Positions 10,588-22,800 of a DNA stretch of 64,000 nt are shown in pieces; position 1 is the first letter of the stretch, and every line of letters begins with the position of its first letter. The DNA comes from Knoxdaviesia capensis (lineage: Eukaryota; Ascomycota; Sordariomycetes; Microascales; Gondwanamycetaceae): NCBI GenBank assembly GCA_001510575.1, contig LNGK01000017.1, forward strand, positions 255,194 through 319,193, in the 5' to 3' direction. The notes below the pieces were generated by a model, which was not told the origin of the DNA, ran no database searches, and saw nothing but the letters and a program-made list of their open reading frames with translations. A program made the translations under genes and the position numbers.

Positions 10588-12476
10588 ATGGCCTTCCGCA
10601 AGGCCATCTTCGCGGTTGCCGCTTCGGCGCTGCTCCAGACCACCACTGCCTGGAACTTTGAGCTCCCGTCCTGCCTGGACGAGTTCACTCCCTTCGTTTA
10701 CACTGGCTGCTTCAAGGACCAGAGCCCCAGCACTCTGACTCTGCGCTCCACTCTGGACCGGGACACCATGGACGTGTCGTCCTGCGTTGCCTTCTGCAAG
10801 GGTATGTTACTCCACCATATACACCCCACCGAGAAGAGAGAAACACATATATGCTAACTAAACACTCCTCCTCCAAAGGCAACGGATACCGCTATGCCGG
10901 TCTTGAGTACTACGGCGTCTGCTTCTGCGGCCAGACCATCAACGGCGCCCAGGCCGACGAGACCGACTGCTCGTTCCCGTGCTCGGGCAACAGCTCCGAC
11001 ACCTGCGGCGGCAACGACCGCATCTCCATCTGGGCCGACCCGACCTTCCCCAACTTTGATTCCGTGACCATCAAGGAGTACGACTACATGGGCTGCTACA
11101 CCGACAACTCCGGCCAGGGCCGCTCGCTCTCGTGGCCCCAGGACAACCTGGAGTCGGGCTCCATGACCACCGCGGCCTGCCTGACCTCGTGCAAGGACAA
11201 CGGATACCCCTTCGCCGGTACCGAGTACGGCGGCGAGTGCTGGTGCGGTGTTGCTCTTGGAAACTTCTCTACCAAGGCCGACGAGTCGCAGTGCAACAAC
11301 CCTTGCAACGGCAACTCCTCCGAGACTTGCGGTGGCCCCGGTCACCTGAGCCTGTGGATTGCCGATGAGCTGCTTTCTCTGGAGCCTTGCGGCAGTGACG
11401 AAGAGCCGTCGTCGTCGACCACCATTGTGTCCACCACCTCCACCACCTCCACCACCTCCACCAGCTCGTCGTCTACCTCGACCAGCTCCTCGTCGATTCC
11501 CATCACCACCACCACCAGCTCTTCGTCCACCACCACCACCACCACCACCACACCCCCTCCGTCGCCCACCACCACTACCAAAGCCACCACCACCACCGCC
11601 CCGCCCGCCGTGTGCACCGACATCGTTGTCAGCCAGCCGTCCTGCCAGTACAAGTGCGGCAAGTGGTGCGCCGAGGACCTCCCCGACTGGACCGACAGCA
11701 CGTCGTGCAAGAAGGGCCACAACGCTTGCAAGCTGCAGAAGGCCTCGTGCCTGAAGAAGGCCGGCTTCCCCGCCAGCCTGCAGTGCTTCGAGTTCGGCAA
11801 GTGGTGCTCCGACATCTACAGCTACTGCGACGGCAGCAAGTGCAAGTCCGGCAAGGGCTGCAACAAGAAGGACTGCTTCAAGAGCAGCCCGCCCAAGTAC
11901 GACAACAAGCCCATCACCTCGACCATCACCGTGCCGTGCTCGACCTCGACGTCCACCAGCGTGCCGTCGCCCACCACCCCGCCCATCCCGCCCGCGGACT
12001 CTGTCTGCAAGCAGCCGTCCAGCTGGTGGTACGGCTACGGCCCCGGCAACCCGGTCGGCGGCGTCGACATGCCCGTGGTCACCTGCAACGACATCGAGAA
12101 GGACTTCAAGAACTACCCGTTCAAGATGTACAACGACGAGAAGTCCAGCAAGTGCAAGTCGTACGGCCGCTCCTATGTCGTCAACGCCTGCAAGGATGCC
12201 TGCAAGGAGCAGTTCGACGACTGCGTCGCCGTGTACGCCGAGGGCTGCAAGCAGAGCCCCGGTCTGGGATACGGATTCAAGGCCCGCCGCGATGCCGAGC
12301 CCGAGGAGAAGTCCAACTACTTCGACTTCCACTCGGCGCCGCTGGAGAAGCGCACTTTCTTCTTCAGCGACAGCTGGGTCACTGCCAAGCTCAAGTGCAG
12401 CGCGCAGTACACCGACTGCCTGCTGTCCAATCTCTTCATCAATACTGCCCAGATGTGCAAGACCTATGGCAACTAG
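10588..12476 (+). CDS. Secreted two-WSC-domain protein with a Cys-rich C-terminal module
   Basis: Exons 10588-10801 and 10879-12476 give 603 aa. The 77-nt intron has donor GTATGT, branch TGCTAAC and acceptor AAAG. A signal peptide (about 1-21) precedes WSC domain 1 (about 37-123, split by the intron) and WSC domain 2 (about 139-231). Each has the YxGCY/F start, the CFCG or CWCG motif and the closing CGG-x-LSxW-type segment. A Ser/Thr-rich linker follows (about 248-315). From about 317 to the end is a lysine- and cysteine-rich module with repeated CGKWC/FGKWC-type motifs, a second short STP linker and two Kex2-like dibasic sites (ARR-D and EKR-T) near the C-terminus. No transmembrane helix is seen, unlike the yeast Wsc stress sensors, so a secreted or wall-bound carbohydrate-binding protein is more likely. 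I do not recognise the C-terminal module. The ATG at 10588 has a good context (ACC ATG G). Confidence 0.88.
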
Positions 12477-13130
12477 GTCAACCACGTCTGAAATTCACCC
12501 GCCCCAGGATGGATTTTGCCTCTCTTTCTTTTCCTTCTCTTTCTTTTCTCTTCATATCCACTCATTAGCATCTAGTTCTCAATGTTTTTTTTTCTTCATC
12601 TTCTTCTTCTTCTTCGTTTCTTCGTTTCTTCTCTTTCCTTAAACTTCCTAGTTTTCCACTTCGCAACACGCTTTTTTTTCCCCGGATGGACTGGAAATTT
12701 CCTGTATGCTGCCGAGTCAGATCCTACTCGACCTGGTTAAAATTCTGTTCTAATAGAAAAAAAAAAGAAATCTCATGGCACTTCTATTTGAAGAGGCAAC
12801 GAAAAAACACACGCACCGGATCTTTTCTTAATATATCGTGGCTTCTGCTTCTTGACCCAGAACATCACCAATCCTGTGATGGTTAGCTTAGCAGATAGTC
12901 AAATGTCAATAAAAGCAAATTCAATAACATGATACTCCGTAAAACTTGTCTGCTGTGAAATAGTGCTTGATCTTCCCGAAAATTATGGTTGTTGATCATT
13001 GTGAGCAAGCCTCTAACAAGACAGCTTGAAGTTAAATCAGACAGAAGATCTCAAAGTCAACATCATGATGTTGCAACAACCGCCAAACCCGGCCAAAAGC
13101 AACCACACAACCCTAACGAACCCCTGATGG
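12477..13130. other. 3' flank of the WSC gene up to the transposon nest
   Basis: This is a pyrimidine-rich 3' UTR-like stretch (12520-12640) followed by ordinary intergenic DNA. CpA and TpG are present at normal frequency right up to the target duplication, so RIP has not visibly spread into this flank. No gene is seen. Confidence 0.5.
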
Positions 13131-13135
13131 CTAAC
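13131..13135. repeat. Left 5-bp target-site duplication of the Copia element
   Basis: CTAAC directly precedes the TGTTG end of the LTR at 13136 and recurs directly after the other LTR at 38431-38435. A 5-bp duplication is standard for LTR retrotransposon integrases. Confidence 0.85.
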
Positions 13136-13324
13136 TGTTGCTTGGTATGATGACGGAAGATGAATAAGTTGATGGAATTGAACTTAGGAATTGAGTAAAA
13201 AGTTAGATGTAGGAGGAAGAAATGAGCTAGACTAGAAATGGACAGAAGTCCAGCATTTATAGGCTAGCCAGAACCAGGCTTTAGCCTAGGTCACGTGATC
13301 CACGTATTTCCGTCCTTCCTTATA
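13136..13324 (-). repeat. 3' LTR of the Copia element (189 bp)
   Basis: It begins TGTTG and ends TTATA (TTACA in the other copy). It is identical in length to 38242-38430. By hand alignment I count 17 differences between the two LTRs, all C/T or G/A. The four C-to-T changes in this copy are all CpA to TpA. Confidence 0.88.
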
Positions 13325-13376
13325 CGCCCCTCGGACGTAAATACGTTTAATATAGGTTCGATATACGCCCCTCGGA
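13325..13376 (-). other. Copia polypurine tract, present twice
   Basis: In element orientation, TCCGAGGGGCG directly abuts the 3' LTR (13325-13335), the place of the polypurine tract that primes plus-strand DNA. The same motif with its flank (TATACGCCCCTCGGA on the plus strand) recurs about 41 bp further inside, ending at 13376. Function is inferred from position and purine content. Confidence 0.5.
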
Positions 13377-13546
13377 ATAAATAATATAGGAATACTATTA
13401 TTAGGTAAGAAAAAAAAAATTTAGTAGAGGAAGAAAATCTTTATTAAAAGAAAAAACTTTAGTATAAGAAGCGTAAGAAAAGAAAATATATAAAAACCTA
13501 AAAACCTTTAGAACGAATAGGAATAGGAAGGAAAAAAAAAAAAAAT

Positions 13547-16500
13547 TTATTTTATAAGAGCACTTCGGAATCGGTTATAAAGCTAAAAACCAAGTGGCTT
13601 AGTTAAGATATTAGCTATTTGTTCCGTATTTAGAACGTATTTAATAGATAAAAACTTAGAACGAATAGATTCCCGAATTAGATGAAATTTTAGGTGTATA
13701 TACTTACTCTTATTATAGAATCTCGGGTTATTAATAAGCTTAAGAGTACTAGCATTATCGATACGTAGGCGAATCTTATAGTTACGGTTAATTTTATAGA
13801 GGAAATTTCGTAACTATAGAGCTTCCTTAGTAGCTACGTTCGCGGCTATATATTCGGCTTCGATAGTTAATTAAGTAATAATAACTTACCTTCTACTTAC
13901 TTATATAACCGGACTACCTTAGATTAATAACACCTATCTTATAATAGATCTTCTATTTAGTATACTATTATAACTAGTATCTAAATAGCTAATTATCGAA
14001 ATAGGCGAATTATCTAGCTTAGAGGATCTACGATATACTAAGGATAAATTTATCGTAGCTAATAGGTACCTTATAATCCTCTTTAAAGACGTAAATAAGG
14101 GAGTAGTTAACGAATTAGTAAATATAGTATAGTAATAAACCGAAAATACTAAATCGGGTCTTATTATCGTTATTATATATATAAGTTAACCGATTAATAA
14201 GCGATATTTTTCTATATTAGTAATAGAAAGCTTTTCGCTAGTTAAAGTAGCTAAGTTAATTCTAGATATCGGAATAGATACCGGTCGCGTTATAGAGATA
14301 TTAAATCCTACGTTTACTATAATCGCTTCTATATACTATATCTAGTATATAGAATAGGAGTTAAAGTCAATACTAATTACGACTCCTAGTAACTACCGTA
14401 GCTTACCTATTAAGTCTACTTATAGATACTTTTAGAGTTCTAATTCGAAATTAGTTAGTATATCCTCTTTCTAACTAAAGTATAGAATATTATCTATATA
14501 CGTAACTAAAATTATACCGTCTTTCTATTAGTAAAACGACGCTTTATCTATTTAAAGTCTCGTAAAACCTATACGTAAAAGCATATCGTAGAGTCTTAGT
14601 TACTACTAACGGCTAGCTTACTTTAAACCGTATAATACTCGTTTTAGACGAATAAACGACTTCTCTATCTAGCCTAAGTTACGGATAAAGTCCGGATCAC
14701 GTTATCTAATTTCGTATATTAGTTAAACTATTCCTTTATATTATCGCATATATACCTCCTCTTCTAAGAGTCCGTATAAGAAAGCTACTATAACGTTTAA
14801 CTATTATATAACTAAATATTCTTTAGCTATAATAGCTAGTATTACTCTCTACGTTATAGCGTACGATATTACTACGAAAGTTTCTTAATAATTAAAACCT
14901 TTACGCTATTAAAATCCTCGGGTTATAATACGTACTTTCCGTTTAATAATCTATCTATACTTATCGTATTTAGACTTTAATACCTATTTAGCCGTAATCA
15001 GCCTATATCTAGACGGTAGTAACTCGACGAATTTAAAGACTCTACGGTTAAATATATTTATTAATTCTATAAGTCTAGTATCTAACTATTCGTTAGCATT
15101 CGCGCCCCTTAGAGCTAATATTATCGTCGGCGGATTAAAAAAGCTAGCCTTAATTAAATTATCGGGCTAATCTACGAGCTAATCTAAAGATTCGTTAAGG
15201 TAAGTTATTAAATTAATAGCGTTAGGACTAGCATCCGAACTCCTCTTAGTAAGTCGTTATACTAGATTATTATACTTATACGCGATAACTAGGTTATCGA
15301 AATCTACCTAGTCTCTATTCTAGGTAACTATACGTATAATCTTCTTTTTAGTAAAAGTTCCTTTTAGCTACGACTTTAATACGTTAAGTAGTTTTTCCTC
15401 TAGGTCCTCTAGAATTCTTATATTAGACGAAATCTAGACCTTTCGAAACTTAAGTACCTATACTTTATATAAATATATACCTTAATAACTAACTAATAAG
15501 CTAAATTCTCCTCGTAGAGTAAATTTACTAGGTAAATTAGTATTATTTATACGCGCTCTAACCTCTATAGGCACGTAAACGATTATATAGGAACCTAAGG
15601 TTCGTAGGTATACTATATTCGGATAAAAATCCCGTCTTTTAGCTATAAGTATCTAGCTCTACTATCGCTCCGTAGGACTAGAACCGTAGCTATTAACCGT
15701 TAAATTAATTAGTTAAGTAATAGCTTCTAAGATATATCCCTATAGGTATATTAGAATACTTTACTATATTATAGTTACCCTTATACGGATTACTAGCTCC
15801 TTTATAGCTTATTTAGTACTACCGTTATATACGTAGCTATAAGTAGGGGAGGGATTAACTTTTAAACTAATTTAGTTCGTAAACTTAGTAATTATCCTAA
15901 TCTATACGTCCGTCCTATTATCTATAATAATTAACTCCGGAATAGAATCGGTAATATTTATTATATACTAAATTATATTCTTAATTTCGTTACTAGCCTT
16001 CGATTTTTTATCTAAAATATAGATAAACTTTATTTTAGAAAAATTATCTATAATAACGAGAAAGTAACGTTCTCCCTTAAAAGTTTATACTAATATCTTA
16101 GTAACGTCGTAATATAATACTTAGCTAATTCGTTTAGCCCTCGTTCGTCTATCTTTTAGTCTAAACTTCGAGATCTTCGAGATCTCGTACGCCTTATATA
16201 GGCTTAAATCGTTAATATACGCTTTTATACTTAACTTATCTACTAATACTCCTTTAATAGACTATAATATCTTTAGGAGAACCTCGGTACTTAGATATCC
16301 TAGTCGTTTATATATTAGGCGTAAGCGTTAACGTATACTTAATACTTACGTAAAGCTTTTAAGTATCGATTAATATTAGTTTATCTATTAGAATAATTAG
16401 ACGAATACTAGTCTTTTATATAGAGACTACTAGAACTAGCGTTTTTCTAATAGTAACGTATACTACGAGCGTCTTTTATAAGGGGACGCCTAGAACTAAA

Positions 16501-17401
16501 ATTATTATTCCGGTAGTAATAATTATAACTATAAATATCTTTTAAGGGGGGATATTTAGAACTAACTTTATAGTCTTTTATAAGGTAACTATAATAACTA
16601 GATAATTTATAAGTAGTCCCCTTAGACGGGTTTAGAGAGACGGTCTCCTCTAGTATAGTATTACGGATAATAGGGGCATATAGGGGCTTCCTTACTATAG
16701 GTTCTCTAGAAGATATAACTCGTATAAAAAACCCTCGACTTTCTATATTAATCTCGGAAATTAAGATGTCTTTAGTATTAAAAATACTATTACCTAGAAT
16801 CTTACCTCTATTACGGTATAGAACTTCTCTACTAAAGATATAAATCGGAAATATTATAGTTAGTAAAACATCTTTAATACGTATAGAAATAATACTAAAC
16901 GAAGTTTTAATATTAATAATAATATTTCTACGCTTTATAGTATAGATAGGTCCTCTACCTATAATTATACGTACTTAAGTCTCTTTAATAGTCCTTTTTT
17001 CGAACTATCGCTTATCGTTTATAGAGTATATAGACGCACCTATATCGAATAGCTAATCTATTCTAGAATAGCTTAATAAGTAGGTAAATAGGTTATAGCT
17101 AATTACTTCTTTAAAATATTTCTTAGTATTAATAAGAAAAGAAGAAAGGGAAGACTTACTTATAATCTTTTAACGTCTCTTAAACGTATAATTAGTTAAT
17201 ACTATCGTACTTATAACTCTTTTATAACTAGTTATATTCGCGCTTACGTTTATATCACTAAGTATAGTAGAAGACTTCTACTATTACTATTACTCACGAG
17301 CTTTAATCCGGCAATCGCGCTCTTTATAGCTAAGACGGTTATAGTATCTATATCGAATTATAGGTTATAAACTAGGTTTCTTCTAGTTATTCTAGCTAGT
17401 A
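13547..17401 (-). pseudogene. Copia gag C-terminus plus pol relic (integrase, RT, RNase H)
   Basis: Read on the minus strand with RIP stops ignored, this keeps one long frame. It opens with a CCHC zinc knuckle at about 17311-17352 with correct C-x2-C-x4-H-x4-C spacing; three of the four ligand codons are mutated TGT/CAT to TAT. An integrase segment of YFLVIIDNFSK type follows near 16.0 kb. The RT catalytic box reads Y-I-D-N-I-L at about 14481-14505, where Copia has Y-V-D-D. A KHIDIRYHFIRE-like RNase H/terminal segment is at about 13671-13725 and an ADILTKPL-like end precedes the stop at 13547-13549. Dozens of TAA/TAG codons stand where CAA, CAG or TGG would be expected. It continues on the far side of the Gypsy insertion at 37070. 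Confidence 0.85.
17396..17401. repeat. Target duplication at the left end of the outer Gypsy
   Basis: CTAGTA precedes the Gypsy LTR at 17402 and CTAGCA follows the partner LTR at 37064-37069. The one difference is a C-to-T change in CpA context, as RIP would make. Depending on where the LTR end is placed, the duplication is 5 or 6 bp. Confidence 0.65.
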
Positions 17402-17683
17402 TGATTCCTAGATATATAGTCTAAAGGACTAATAAATGAGTTATAATTATAAGGCACGTATAGAGAAATATATATAAAGGGAAGCTTAAATTTTTTTTAT
17501 CTTAAGATGTTTCCTATGAAAGCGCAGTAGATATCTACCTTTTATAGGTCTTTTACTAGCTCTTTAAGGTATTTATATATATATAGATATATACTTAAAT
17601 ACTTACTACTAGGTAGTATCTACGTATATTAGTATACGTTTATACGTAATTATAATATACTCTAACCTATTTAGGGATCTATA
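17402..17683 (-). repeat. 3' LTR of the outer Gypsy (282 bp)
   Basis: It begins TGATTCCTAG and ends GGATCTATA on the plus strand. It aligns without gaps to 36782-37063, with differences that are C/T or G/A transitions. It contains a TATATATATATAGATATATA stretch. Confidence 0.85.
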
Positions 17684-17960
17684 AGATCCCTTTTCTTAAC
17701 TAGATTATCCGCGATCTACCTTTAATTAGTAAAGGATATTAAAAGGACTTCCCTTTATATAATTTTATACTCGTACTATAAGCGGTTTTTAATTATTTTT
17801 ATGTTTTTCTAGGGGTCCTCTTTTTTTTATCCTTTTCGACTTTTCTAAGCGTATAGAAAGAAATATAATATAAAGCGAGTCTAAATAGTAGTTAAATAGG
17901 AATAATAATAGTAATCGATAGGAAAATAGGTATCTAGTATAATAAAGGGGAACTTCCTAT

Positions 17961-19124
17961 TTATAGCGTTTCGGGTAGCTATAGGTACCGTTTTATCCGT
18001 CTAACGATATAATTACCTTAGTATTAGATAGTATTAAGGGGGATTAAGAATACTACGATACCTAGTTAGATAGTAACGGCCTATACTATACTATATAGGT
18101 AGCGATTACGTAACTCGTCTACCTATTATTAGTTAATATAGGCGGGCGCTACGCTAGGGAATTAGGCTATAAAGGTAATAGGGACCGGGGCGTTAGGGAA
18201 AGGGGGTGCTATTACGATAGCGGTAGCTACTATTAGCGTAGCTATTAGCGTAAATACCGGTATTATAGGTATAACGGCGGCTCTACTAGCTAGTATTAGT
18301 ATAGTAACGGCTAGTATAACGGGTACTACTACTAGCGGAGCTACCGTAGGTACTAGCGGGGGTCCTCCCTTAATAATATTAATTTCGGCGCCCTTAGTAA
18401 CCGAAAAGAGAGGTAATATATACGCCGAGGTCGGGGCTAGCGCTAAAGCTATATGCCGTAGGCGTATAATAGTCGGTTAAATAAGTACGAGGTATCCCGC
18501 GAAGGTATATAGTATAGCTACGGTATTAATAAAACGGCTCGCGTTATTAAATTCCTCGCTATTTAACTTCTAATTAGCGGCTATAGCGCCTCTATTATAA
18601 ACGAATAGATACTTAGCTATAGCGATATCTTATAACGCTTAGGTTTACGTACTTAGCGTATTAATCTAATTCTCGTTAGTATCTATAAAGGTATCTATTT
18701 CGGCTAATATATTACCGGGTACCTAGTAATTAGCCTAATAGTTATAGTATTTAGTATAAGTATTCTATATAACGTTATTAATAACGTATTAATAGTAGAG
18801 AATACCTAGGTATTCGATACGTCTTAGTACGTATTAGGTATACGGAATCGGCTTAACGGCTCCGACTATAGCGGTAATACGCGGTACGTTTATAGCGGGA
18901 GTAGTAGTAAGGGGAATAGCGGCTATAGTAGGTAATAGGGTATTATTAGCGTTATTATTATTATTATTAGTAGGCTATTAAGAGATATTATTATCGTTTA
19001 TAGTATAAATAGTAGGCTCGGTAAGTAGAATAGCTATTAATAGTGCTAGTAATAGGAAGGATAGATAGGAAAAGGATAGTAGTAATAAGAGAGATAAAAA
19101 ACTATCTAATTCTAAATCGTTTAT
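17961..19124 (-). pseudogene. Extra ORF (ORF3) of the outer Gypsy, between pol and 3' LTR
   Basis: A single frame of 1164 nt (388 codons) is open on the minus strand if RIP stops are ignored. It begins at ATA (complement 19124-19122), a likely mutated ATG, and ends at TAA (complement 17963-17961). The matching frame in the inner copy (35000-36163) has exactly the same length. The translation has an Asn run after about 65 residues, a central charged part and a Pro/Ala/Val-rich C-terminal third. Apparent hydrophobicity is unreliable because RIP turns Pro, Thr and Ala codons into Leu, Ile and Val. I recognise no domain; it is not gag, protease, RT, RNase H or integrase, which lie elsewhere. Confidence 0.55.
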
Positions 19125-19899
19125 AGCTAGAGATCGCTAGCTTCTTATACTTTTTCGTTAGTCGTATAACTATTCGTTTCTTTATTTATTATAAATAGGA
19201 AAGAATTTAGTTTTTTATCGTAAAAGGTAAGGTTATTATAGCGTTTATCATACTATAATAGTCCTTTTATTAGCTAATATAGTCCTAATAGCTATTAAAC
19301 CGGGTAGTTACTAAGAAAAACGGGTCCTAGAGGATAGAAGGGATAGCTAGATAAAGGACGTTTAGGTTAGTTATAGTATTTAGAATATTATACTATAGCG
19401 GTATTATGCTATTCGGTATTAGATAGCGTAATTAGCACCTCCTTCCCCTCCCTTCGTTACACGAATATAGGAAAGTACGATAGTTAGCTATATAAATATA
19501 GGTAGCTAGCGTAAAGCGCGGGAATTAGGAATAAAGAAAGGAAGAAGAAAAAAATAGTATATAGGCGTAGCGGTAAGTCTAGAGCGTTCTATTAATTATT
19601 AATATAGTAAAATAGGTTAAAAGTAGGGAAATACGTAGGAAAAAATCGGAAAAAGCATATAAAAGGCGGAATATTAGTAGTAATAGCGGTAAAATAAAAA
19701 AAGAATAATAAAAGAAAAATTCTAAAAAGGGAAAATAGTATAGCTTAATAGTAAGGCGTAGCTAAAAATAAAAATAGAATAAAGGAAATTAGGATATAGA
19801 TAGAATTAGGATATAAATAGGGGATAATTATAGAACGAATATTATAAAGGAAAAATAAAATAATAGATAAAAAATAAAAAGGAAAGAAATAGTTTAGGG

Positions 19900-22800
19900 T
19901 AAGGTAACTATCTACTAATAGATAATAGACGCTTACGATCTAGCTCGAGAAGGCGACGACTAGTATACTAAAGGCTACGAATAGGCTAGCCGTCCTTAAC
20001 GTACGCTAGGAATAAGTTAAACCTATTATAGCGTTTATCGAGCCGATAACCGCCTAGTAATTCTAAAGTATAGGTATTACCTTAGTAAACGTCGATAATA
20101 AGCTACGGTCTATCGTAGAATAGCTCGTATTTATACTTTTATAGTCGATATCGTAACATCTAGTCGCCTTTACTAAAAATACGGTACGTAGCCTTATCGT
20201 TTTATAATATAGTATAGATATATATTTAGTATACCTTTACGGAGTTAGATACTAGGCGAACGGTCTTAAATAACTATCTTTCGCGAGCTAAATCTTACTA
20301 GGAGGCGATAACTTCGTCTATAGTAGGCTCCCGTTCGTATAGCGTAGTAATATAGGTAGCGCTATCGTAGGGCTCGGTACCGAAAAGTAAGTAATATAGG
20401 GAAAAGCTACTTATTTACGGTCTATTTAAGTAGATACGTATAGCTTTAGGAATAATTATTAGCTAATCGATATCTTCTCGGTTTTTAGTATTAGCGCTAG
20501 CTAGACGGCTAGCGATATACTTAATTTACCTATTAAAGCGCTTAACTCGGCTATTCGTCTATAGATAGTATATTATTATACGATACTATTATATAAGGGG
20601 GTTATAGTTAGCGAGGAGGGTCTTGAATTCGTTAGAGTTAAAGGGGGTACTATTATCGGTAATAATCTCAACTAGCGGTCCGAATACTACGTAAATACGT
20701 GCTACTAGTAACTTCGTAGTAGCTAAGGTGCTATTACGAGGGTCTATAGCTACTATAGCGTAGCCGGTAGCGTACTCGACTACCGTTAATAGCTATATCC
20801 GTTTACTATTAATAATAAAACGGCTAGTAAAGTCTATTCCCTAGCGTATTAATAGTCGTATAGTTAGTATCGGTTATAGCGATTCTATTACTTTAGGAGG
20901 CTTTTATAGTAATTAATATTCTATATATTATCGAACGGCCTTATTCGTAATTAAAATTAAGTTAGGATACTATACTCGTTTAGCTAATAGCGTATATAGG
21001 GTACTAACGCGCGTATAGCCTTCTAGCTTATAGACCTTAATAGCTTCTAAAATAGAGGCCTTATACGTTAGTATCTTTATTAGGATATAGTTAATAACGG
21101 TATATACTTCGCTATAAAAGGTAGCGAAATAGTCCTAAACGAAGGTTGAAGGGATACGATAGGGGAGTAGATAGCTATTCTTTAGGTAGTTAATAATATC
21201 CTAGACGTTATACTATCTAAGGTCGTCTAACTTCTTAATATTAGGGGCGATTAGCGTATCGTTTATAGGTTATTCGGTATTTATAGTATTACTTAGATAC
21301 TATTTAGCGTCGTTTTATAGTAGTCGCGCTAGTAGACGTATCTTAAATCGTTAGTTTAGTAGTCTAGGGGTCTCGTTATTAGTAGTAGGAAAAGCGTTAG
21401 TTAGCGTATTATTATCGTTCGTTTTATACCCTTCCTCCTTATTCGTTATAAACGCTATATCTATACGCGGCCGTAATAACTAATTAACTAAAATATTAGC
21501 CTTACTAGATCGGTAGTAAATACGTACGTTATAGTATACGATTATATCGAGAAATCGTAATATTCTAGCTAGCTATTCCTACTTAGTAGTAAAAAGGCGT
21601 AGGGTTTCGTAGTCGGTAATAATAGTAATCTTAGTAGCCTCTAACTAGCTCCTCTAATATTATAATAATATAATAATAGTAAGTATTTCTCTCTCTTAGG
21701 TACTATATCGCTACTAGGTCTTCGATAAAACGGCGCTAAAGTACGTAACCGGGCGTAAAACGCTACGTTTATTATTAGAATCGCGCTATAGTTAGAATAA
21801 CGTAGTACTAATAGTATAATTAGAAGCGTTAGTCTTAAGTACTAATAAGAGTATATAGTTATAGTTACGTAGCTCCGGGAGGGAGGCTATAGTATCGCGA
21901 ATATCGCGCTAGGCTTATAATAACTCGTTATCTAGCTATACTTATACGCCTTTAGGCTTATCTACTCCGGTATACTTATAGAGTAGACGCGCTTTATATA
22001 TAAAGTAAGGGATAAAGCGGCGTAAATAGCTAGCGGTATTTAAAAAGCTACGGATCTTAGTAGTAGTAATAGGCGCTAGTCTTTCGCGGATAGTAGCTAC
22101 TTTCTTAGGATCTAGACGAATACCGTAGATAGAGATAATTATTCTTAAAAACTTACCTTCTTTAACGAACTATTCGCACTTCTTAAGGTTTAATAATAGT
22201 TAATAGCGGCTTAATTAATATAGAATAGCGACTATTCTCTTAGTTAATTCTATTATTATCTTACCTTAAATATAAATATTATCTAAAAGGCCTATAGTAA
22301 AGGTATATACTAGCTCGAGGACCTCGTTTATAAAACGCTAGAAGGTTATAGGTACGTTTATAAAGCTAAATAGTATATAAAGCTATTCGTATTATCTAAA
22401 CGGCGTAGAAAACGCTATCTTTAGTACTACCTTAGGGTCTATAACTATCTATTAGAAGCCGTCTTCTAGGTTAAGAAAGGTATAGAATTAGTATCTAGCG
22501 GCCTATTAGAGGGAATCCTCGATATTCGGTAGTAGATAGGCTACCTTTTACGTAACTTCGTTTAATATACGGTAGTTAATTACGAAACGGTATCTAGGCC
22601 GGTTATTACTAGGGAGGGGCTTCTTAGGGGGTAATAGTATAGGTATAGATTATAAGAAGTTAATAGCGTATCGAATAATACTAAGTAAAAGTAGTTTATT
22701 AGTAAATTCCTTTATAATTTCACGTTAGTAAGGGCTATAGCGGCGTAGGGGGAGAGATTTAGGTTTAGTATCGGCGGTCTTAATATTATACTAAGTATAG

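Noticed and set aside
10854..12485. 543-codon open frame on the minus strand opposite the WSC gene
   Set aside because: It is Ala/Gly/Val/Arg-rich with no domain and mirrors the real gene, whose GC-ending codons remove antisense stops. The plus-strand frame has signal peptide, WSC cysteines and clean splice sites.
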